DNA of 64,000 nucleotides from Norana najaformis (taxonomy: Eukaryota; Annelida; Clitellata; Crassiclitellata; Hormogastridae). The DNA lies in contig OZ029915.1 in assembly GCA_964023275.1 (NCBI GenBank), positions 598,501-662,500 of the forward strand. Reading direction: 5' to 3'. Made by a program: the position numbers and the translations under genes. This document shows, piece by piece, positions 60,201 through 64,000 of this stretch (the stretch's first letter is position 1; each line of letters opens with the position of its first letter). Below the pieces are notes generated by a model, which made no database searches, was not told the DNA's origin, and was given only the letters and a program-made list of their open reading frames with translations.

Positions 60201-63200
60201 TGTCGACGAACTTTCGTAGTGGACAACGATCGCTTTTCGAACCGTCGACTCGTCCCTTTCGTAGCTTAGCGTTGACTCGAGTAGACACAGCCTTTGATTT
60301 TATAAATTATAGTTAAACGAACAGCTTAGTCACAACAGCATGTGAATCATCACAGTCTCTAAACGCATGAGTTTACCAACGACATTTGTAACTCAGGCTT
60401 TCAATTTAGCAAACGCCAGATCAGTGCTACAAATCATCGCGCTCTCTGCTACAAAATTGTTTGCACTCGCTTATAATAAGCCCTTTCTAGCCGAGATAGC
60501 AGACTAGTACAAACTGGATTAGACCCGCCTCCAGTTATTGTGCAATCGTGTGTTTTTCTTAAAACTCGCTGACTCATCGTAACACAGGCCGCGCGAGCGT
60601 CCACGTGACAAAATACGCATCCAATAATTTACTGCTGATGTTGGCCCGCCTAACCGTTGCGCACTGCACCACCCCACCAAGTGTCTGACCCGTGGCAGTC
60701 GTAATCACGTGATGAACGCATTCAAAAATAAATCAAATAACCCAGTGACTTATGAAAATGTCCTACTCAATATGCACTCAAAACTTGCTGTAGCGCAATA
60801 TTACGTTCACCGTCGGATTATGAAAGTTTAGCAGTACGGTTGGCTTTAAAGTGTTGAGGATTAGGCCTAACTAATCAAGTAACTGCAGAATCTAATCTAG
60901 TAAATGCAGAATCTAACAAATGGGATTAGATTATCGAAGCGCATTTTGTAACTGTATTTCTGATTGTTCGTTTTATTCAAAGAATCAATCGAGGCGACAG
61001 TTGGATCGAAGGACGAAGTTAGTTCCACGCCACATGTACAGGACTTCACGACAAAGTATCCGCCGAGGGAACGTCATGGCATCGATCTCCCGACGGTAAG
61101 ATACTGATTTATCTAACTTCTATTGATTTACTGATCGACTGACTGGCTGATTGATTGATTGACTGATTGATTGATCGATTAAGTTAATGACTTCTGTTTG
61201 ACATGTACTTATGTATGCTTTCATTTATTTGTGTACAGATTCATTTGTTAAATTGTTCTAATGCTGGACTGCTATTTTCTCACTTCCTTAACTTGTTCTC
61301 ACGTTCGTTCATTCACTAATACAAATTTTGTTTTCTTAGTTCATTCATTCTTCCTCTTATTCGTTAATGAGCTAATTCATTCATTCATTGATTCACCGAT
61401 TCATTCATTCATCAGTTTATTCTTTCTCTCTCTCGTTCGTTCCATTATTTATTGCATCATTGATTAACATTGATAGATTGGTAAGGTAAGGCGACGTCAA
61501 CGGCCGTGGCAGCCAAATTTGCATCAGGATGCCGGTTCGCAACCGAATCGTGGCTTATTTCAGAGATTTAAATCTCAGACTAGCACGGTCTGTACACGGG
61601 AACCTTAAATGGAGTGGCGCCCATTCAAACGGACAGCGGAGATGAAGGGTCTCACTCAATTAATTCAGTGAAAATGAACAGGGTCCAGGCCATACCCTCG
61701 CTCTAGAAAAAAACCTGTACATTTAGGGGGCTTACACTTACATTTGAGATGTCGATAAACAATGGTTACTACTACTTAATCGACCCACAGCTTTGAGTGT
61801 TTGAGCCCTTTTAATGACTGTGTTCGAAAGGGAGGAGTGGCGTCAACTCAGCCCACAGCTGCCTCTCAGCCTCAGGAAACGGACTCAGATTTTGATGACG
61901 AGGTCGACGAACAAGATAAAGACGACAAAGACGACGACGCCAGTCCAGAAATGCCTCTTCATCCGCCTACCCGACCTGACCTACATTTGCCGTTGACCAA
62001 TCAGAGTGAACCTCATGACCCGTTTAGGGTTATCTTTGACGATATTATATCCGGTGAGGATTGGACACTTGCTATTATTATAGTCAACGCAACTGGCTTA
62101 TATAGCGCTACTCCATTCGCTGCGTTGTGTTATATTGTATAGTATCCTATTGTTTTGCATTGTATTATATTGTATTGCATTGTTTTGCATTGTATTGTAT
62201 TACATTTTTACATTGTTTATGCATTGCATCGTATTGTTTTCCATTGTTTCTTATTGGTTTGTATTGCGCCGTATTCTACTGTATTGTATGTATGGTACTG
62301 AATTGCATTGTATTACAAAATCGTCTTTTTCTGTTGTGTTCAGCGGCAAGTCCTGATCCAAAGGAAGTTGTCTACCAGGCGACTGATGGACCGATTGACG
62401 CAGATTCAGAGACAAGAAAACCTCAAACAGATGGTCAAGAGGCTTCTGTAAGCAGACGCAGGGAGGACAGTGTTAAGGCTACTCATGTTTACATATTACG
62501 AATTTCCACCATGGCCTTGATCAAAAATGATTAACGAAAAATCTGGCTATAGCGTGTGGTGTTTGGAATTGTACCGGAAACTGAGATGAGAGGAAGGGGA
62601 AGGAGTGAAGTGTTGGTGAGTTCGTATGACGGGTAAGATATTTGGGAATATAAAACTTGAATTCTGTGTGATTACGTTGGCTGAGATTAGATTAAATCGG
62701 AATGGACTGGATTTGGCTGGACTTGACTGGATTGGACTGGGCTGAACTGAACTGGACTGAACTGAACTGAACTGAACTGAACTGGATAGGACTGGACTGG
62801 ACTAGATCAAACCATATCAGGTTTGATGTTGGCTTAGGTTCGGCTGTGTGTTATTCCTCTGTGACACATTGTATTATTGTGTTAAACTGAACTGAGTGGG
62901 ACTGATATGTGATTGGGTTAACTTATGTTGTAACATGTAGATTGTGTTGCATATGCAGACTTATGTTGATCGCGACGACGGTGATTCCGGGACTGATTGG
63001 ACGTCGAAACGCCCATCGGATCACGGGGTTCTCATCCAGGGTCCTCCAGGCCCACCCGGTCTCCCTGGGCCTCAGGTATTTTGTCCCACCCCACTCCCCC
63101 TAGGAAGGAATTTCCTTCCTATAACTGCATCGTTAAATGATAACCAACAGATATGGTATTTGGTAAGGTATGGTAAATCGTAATTGTAATCTTCAAACTC

Positions 63201-64000
63201 CACATTTCTTAAGGTAAGGTAAGATATGATAAGGTAAAGTAGGATAAGGTTAAGTAAGATAGGATAAGGTAAGGTTCTTTTCTTTCTTTGTTTTGTATGC
63301 ATTGTTGTTTGTTAAGTGTGGTGGATGCCTCGCTAATCTAGTGGTTAAAGTGTTGGAATGTCATCCTTAAGGTCGTGGGTTCAAATCCCCGCCAGGGCAG
63401 AAAGATGTTTCAAGATTTCTGCTCCGGCTGATTGGCTGCTATAGTCATTGATTAACGCATCTTCTTATATATAAACAGCAATACCTAATTTAACGCTAAT
63501 TACGAAGTTTATGCTTAATTAAGAAAAGGTCAATCACTAGCACTTCATACCCATGGCTGCCTCTCGAGGTTGTAATTGCAATTGTAATCTGACATTTATG
63601 AAGCGCCACTTCAGGAATAAACTACACTCCATGTAGGAACCGGAAGATACACACACACACACAGACACACACACACACACGCCTAAGAGCAAACTTCAGG
63701 AATAAACTACACTCCATGTAGGAACCGCAAGATACACACACACACACAGACACACACACACGCCTAAGAGCAAACTTACAATCATTGATTAAATAAAAGG
63801 ATTTATAAAACTATATAATTCTACCCTTTGATGCTTTGTCACTTGAATCTAGGGTCCTCCGGGTCCCCCAGGGAAGTCGATTACTGGGCTCAATGGACTT
63901 CCAGGATTTATGGGCCCTCGAGGGGCTCCAGGGCCCCCGGGACCACCCTCGCCTCCTGGGCCACCGTGCTCCTGCCCGCCTGGGCCGCCTGGAATACCCG
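40976..64000 (+). CDS. Secreted TSPN-domain collagen with giant acidic repeat region (12 exons, 3' end outside window)
   Basis: Extracellular-matrix collagen. Exons: 40976-41072, 46679-47214, 47888-47959, 48489-48563, 49527-56982, 57605-57843, 59928-60159, 60983-61095, 61852-62053, 62344-62447, 62959-63075, 63853-64000+. All junctions are GT-AG and all phases agree; the join is 9,391 bp, about 3,130 codons, open throughout. Order: signal peptide, TSPN/LamG domain, short linker, about 2,485-residue repeat exon, acidic Ser/Thr/Pro-rich linker exons, Gly-X-Y helix with interruptions. TSPN plus a long acidic region before an interrupted helix points to a multiplexin (XV/XVIII)-like chain; V/XI-type fibrillar chains also have TSPN plus an acidic tyrosine-rich variable region, so class is not settled. 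The C-terminal domain that would decide it is beyond the window. Confidence 0.88.
41130..41400. repeat. (AAT)n compound microsatellite
   Basis: AAT with AAC, AGC, GAT and AGT variant trinucleotides over 270 bp. At its end comes ACGATTTATAGAGCGCC, the inverted SINE-type 3' end. Confidence 0.93.
41832..43604. mobile_element. Foldback element with about 300-bp terminal inverted repeats
   Basis: 41832 to about 42130 is the reverse complement of about 43290-43604 with roughly 90% identity by eye (outer ends AGCCC-GTCAAAATCCGATG and its mirror). The 1.15-kb centre contains a second, shorter inverted pair (TTCCGGGGCGAAAACAGTT near 42931 and inverted near 43190). No transposase frame; target-site duplication not obvious. 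Non-autonomous DNA element or a foldback element. Confidence 0.85.
44346..44960. repeat. GGAT and CT microsatellites
   Basis: GGAT runs at 44346-44372 and 44775-44960, (CT)n at 44688-44725, with CTGT-rich sequence between. Long open frames here are microsatellite artefacts. Confidence 0.85.
45770..45945 (-). mobile_element. SINE-like family B, in collagen intron 1
   Basis: TCAAGATGTCTACAGCCACC, ACAAAATCGATAAGC and GCTACTGTGGATGGTGT. Confidence 0.75.
45940..46062. repeat. Tandem GATAAGGTATGGCCA units
   Basis: GGTATGGCCAGATAAGGTAA occurs three times with AGGTACAAGAAAGATA linkers, unit 40-45 bp. Confidence 0.9.
46283..46440 (+). mobile_element. tRNA-derived SINE C
   Basis: AGAGTAGCCGATTGGGAGCT with a duplicated A-box-like segment, then TACGGGTTCGAGGCTCCCC and a body ending before an AAT microsatellite that may be its expanded tail. 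Confidence 0.8.
46468..46530. repeat. (AAT)n microsatellite
   Basis: About 20 AAT units after SINE C; 150 bp before the TSPN exon. Confidence 0.92.
46679..47214 (+). CDS. Collagen exon 2: TSPN/laminin-G-like domain
   Basis: Opens ADPDLDLLRLIGSRFHF and proceeds through SSSFALIARFRPD, a strand-rich core, EKWTELIFIVKDDVVKLYVN, CTYHGRVNI and VPGEFGRGFL. This pattern (DLL-LIG start, SFAL-ARFRP, W--L-------V-LYV-C, FRG-L end) is the thrombospondin N-terminal-like domain of collagens V, XI, IX, XV and XVIII. One N-glycosylation sequon (NCT). Ends in phase 0 at donor GTACGC. Confidence 0.9.
47299..47513 (+). mobile_element. SINE-like family B, in collagen intron 2
   Basis: TTCTTCCTCTTACCCTTATC to GAGCTTACAATTACGATTAC. 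Confidence 0.85.
47888..47959 (+). CDS. Collagen exon 3: end of TSPN domain
   Basis: 72 bp, GSVQTLRFSTKLKSVLDHCE DLVE, phase 0 both sides. It supplies the second domain cysteine (HCED), the usual partner of the NCT cysteine in exon 2. Confidence 0.85.
48489..48563 (+). CDS. Collagen exon 4: short linker
   Basis: 75 bp, phase 0 both sides: PESLPGSSEGDQMVVVTGHE then TTESE. Acceptor TATTTTCAG, donor GTAAAT. Links TSPN to the repeat exon; Ser/Gly/acid-rich. Confidence 0.75.
49527..56982 (+). CDS. Collagen exon 5: giant 7.46-kb repeat exon (about 2,485 aa)
   Basis: Acceptor TTTGTGTTTTCTCAG, donor TTTCAG/GTTAGT; open in one frame for 7,456 bp. After an acidic lead (DKKSNGETPTGGEEIHLEI) come seven 184-residue modules starting at about 49911, 51003, 51615, 53127, 53739, 55011 and 56283. 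Each has four subrepeats of the form RRW-ID---GVRI-V---GRID-ETGVD. They are joined by 20-residue units typified by VDVDHAEQVTVGDRVDSETG in runs of 3 (leading), 9, 1, 16, 1, 12 and 12. About 54 short units in all. No cysteine noted; Trp occurs four times per module. Strongly acidic, with DxDx(D/E) runs and repeated GSG motifs. The end diverges (VESESGIDTEDRFVIVHSRD). Function unknown; best read as a long extracellular spacer, possibly metal-binding or glycosaminoglycan-bearing. Confidence 0.9.
49725..56330 (+). repeat. Hierarchical tandem repeat: 60-bp units and 552-bp modules
   Basis: Spacings between consecutive module starts are 1092, 612, 1512, 612, 1272 and 1272 bp. Each equals 552 + 60n with n = 9, 1, 16, 1, 12, 12. 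Within the n=16 run a 4-unit, 240-bp higher-order repeat (VDVDRAEQ, FDVDHAEK, VEGDHVEQ, VEGDHAEQ) occurs three times. The two 1272-bp blocks (about 53739-55010 and 55011-56282) are nearly identical. Confidence 0.93.
57195..57243. repeat. (AT)n and (ATGT)n microsatellite
   Basis: ATATATATATATATATATGT then ATGT units, in collagen intron 5. Confidence 0.9.
57605..57843 (+). CDS. Collagen exon 6: Glu/Lys-rich acidic linker
   Basis: Acceptor TTTAATTTTGCAG, donor AGA/GTAAGT. Encodes GTTTGSDRTSGGEREEEEEE then KKHARAVVAVVEEEKGSGQP and ends SSSPVSPTHTDDR. Contains an acidic-flanked GSG (EEEKGSGQPEPTGE) that could be a glycosaminoglycan site. Confidence 0.8.
57946..58165 (+). mobile_element. tRNA-derived SINE D
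   Basis: tRNA-like head: GATGTAGTGGTATGGTCTAT, stem-loop CCTCGTAACCAGAGG, B box GCGTTCGAATCTGC; then a body AACTCATCATCATCT. No acceptor-stem closure, so not a tRNA gene. Confidence 0.75.
58395..58600. repeat. (ATAAG)n then (GGTAA)n pentamer arrays
   Basis: GATAAGATAAGATAAGATAA, GATAAGAAA variants, then GGTAAGGTATGGTAAGGTAA and AGGTGAGGTGAGG; collagen intron 6. Confidence 0.9.
58880..59220. repeat. Purine-rich GGGA/GAAG tract
   Basis: Degenerate GGAGGGA/AGAGA-rich stretch in collagen intron 6; no coding sense. Confidence 0.7.
59928..60159 (+). CDS. Collagen exon 7: acidic, tyrosine-rich linker
   Basis: Acceptor TTCTGTTGCTAG; donor CTTG/GTGAGG. Reads SEGFSQPTVSQPTTHYSRPD, then ESDYDYNSYDDKDNNTIIYE, a Pro/Ala stretch and HPDVVATHDYEKL. 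Tyrosines inside acidic clusters are typical tyrosine-sulfation contexts, as in the variable regions of collagens V and XI. Ends on the first base of a Glu codon. Confidence 0.8.
60190..60740 (+). mobile_element. Diverged dispersed element (copy 2, in collagen intron 7)
   Basis: Related to 23600-24250 by ordered blocks (GTTGACTCGAGTAGACACAG; CCACGTGACAAAAT). Non-coding, inside the intron between collagen exons 7 and 8. Confidence 0.45.
60983..61095 (+). CDS. Collagen exon 8: short linker
   Basis: 113 bp. ESIEATVGSKDEVSSTPHVQ then DFTTKYPPRERHGIDLPT. Acceptor GTTTTATTCAAAG (AAG type), donor ACG/GTAAGA; phases fit exons 7 and 9. Confidence 0.72.
61495..61735 (+). mobile_element. SINE family A, in collagen intron 8
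   Basis: GGATGCCGGTTCGCAACCGA head, CGCCCATTCAAACGGACAGC body; about 115 bp before exon 9. Confidence 0.8.
61852..62053 (+). CDS. Collagen exon 9: Asp-rich linker
   Basis: Begins PTAASQPQETDSDFDDEVDE, then QDKDDKDDDASPEMPLHPPT and NQSEPHDPFRVIFDDIIS. Donor TCCG/GTGAGG. The acceptor (GGCGTCAACTCAG) has a poor pyrimidine tract but is the one that fits phase 0 from exon 8. One sequon (NQS). Confidence 0.7.
62127..62310. repeat. (TATTG)n / TTGCA pentamer array
   Basis: TGTATTATATTGTATTGCAT and similar over 180 bp in collagen intron 9. Confidence 0.85.
62344..62447 (+). CDS. Collagen exon 10: short linker
   Basis: 104 bp after TTTTTCTGTTGTGTTCAG. AASPDPKEVVYQATDGPIDA then DSETRKPQTDGQEAS, donor TCT/GTAAGC. 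The IDADSETRK stretch faintly echoes the exon-5 short unit. Confidence 0.75.
62548..62612 (-). mobile_element. SINE-like family B, 5' fragment, in collagen intron 10
   Basis: GTGTTTGGAATTGTACCGGA and the following GAGATGAGAGGAAGGGGAAG match the reverse complement of the family's 5' region. Confidence 0.55.
62690..62810. repeat. (ACTGG/ACTGA)n pentamer array
   Basis: CTGGACTGAACTGAACTGAA and variants, collagen intron 10. Confidence 0.88.
62959..63075 (+). CDS. Collagen exon 11: start of the triple helix
   Basis: 117 bp, phase 0. TYVDRDDGDSGTDWTSKRPS DHGVLIQ then GPPGPPGLPGPQ: the junction from non-collagenous linker to the first Gly-X-Y triplets. An acid-flanked DSGTD is another possible glycosaminoglycan site. 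Donor CAG/GTATTT. Confidence 0.85.
63325..63480 (+). mobile_element. tRNA-derived SINE E
   Basis: CTAATCTAGTGGTTAAAGTG (A box) and GTGGGTTCAAATCCCCGCCA (B box) with a following AT-rich body; in collagen intron 11. Confidence 0.75.
63612..63775. repeat. About 84-bp tandem duplication with CA tracts
   Basis: TCAGGAATAAACTACACTCC to GCCTAAGAGCAAACT occurs twice, differing mainly in CA length; collagen intron 11. Confidence 0.93.
63853..64000 (+). CDS. Collagen exon 12 (cut by window edge): interrupted Gly-X-Y
   Basis: Acceptor CTTGAATCTAG then GPPGPPGKSITGLNGLPGFM and GPRGAPGPPGPPSPPGPPCS CPPGPPGIP. Interruptions GKSIT, a Ser in a Gly position (PPSPP) and a CSC pair within the repeats. Imperfections suit FACIT/multiplexin or a short helix rather than a long fibrillar helix. 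The cysteines could make interchain bonds. Confidence 0.88.

Overview
This is a piece of a large, intron-rich animal nuclear genome. The evidence is GT-AG spliced exons, tRNA-derived SINEs, LINE remnants, abundant microsatellites, and genes for metazoan products (a voltage-gated calcium channel alpha2/delta subunit, a thrombospondin-N-domain collagen, a ZIP metal transporter). It is most likely an invertebrate bilaterian; I cannot place it more narrowly from sequence alone.

Layout. (1) 1-6852, + strand: the 3' end of a CACNA2D-type alpha2/delta gene. I resolve five phase-compatible exons (2408-2460, 2871-2932, 3761-4106, 5204-5381, 6754-6852) ending in a hydrophobic C-terminal tail. A possible alternative last exon lies at 7653-7980. 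(2) 11465-14823, - strand: a zinc-finger protein with one very large exon and an unusually high number of SUMO-interacting-motif-like segments. (3) About 14.9-33.9 kb: a long gene-poor stretch with three LINE reverse-transcriptase tails, SINEs, a 135-bp near-perfect palindrome, a 52-bp minisatellite and AP-1-like site clusters. (4) 33898-35022, - strand: an intronless SLC39/ZIP transporter with an altered metal-site residue. (5) 35.0-41.0 kb: repeats. (6) 40976 to the right edge, + strand: the 5' half of a secreted collagen. It has a signal-peptide exon, a 5.6-kb first intron that holds a 1.8-kb foldback element, a TSPN/LamG domain, an acidic non-collagenous region, and the first Gly-X-Y exons. 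The gene runs off the window.

The most remarkable object is collagen exon 5 (49527-56982). This single 7,456-bp exon encodes about 2,485 residues of hierarchical tandem repeats: seven 184-residue modules, each made of four W/GVRI/GRID subrepeats, separated by strictly 20-residue units in runs of 9, 1, 16, 1, 12 and 12, after a leading run of three. The distances between modules obey 552 + 60n bp exactly. Because every unit is a multiple of three bases and the exon carries no stop, the region can grow or shrink by recombination without breaking the frame. It amounts to a long, acidic, cysteine-free spacer between the TSPN domain and the triple helix.

Repeats make up much of the rest. One SINE-like family (called B here) occurs about 13 times, and one copy abuts, and seems to supply the acceptor region of, a coding exon of the alpha2/delta gene. 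Pentanucleotide-period arrays (GGTAA, ATAAG, ATTAG, ACTGA, TATTG, GGGTC) are a signature of this genome. No CRISPR array, rRNA or confident functional tRNA gene was seen.
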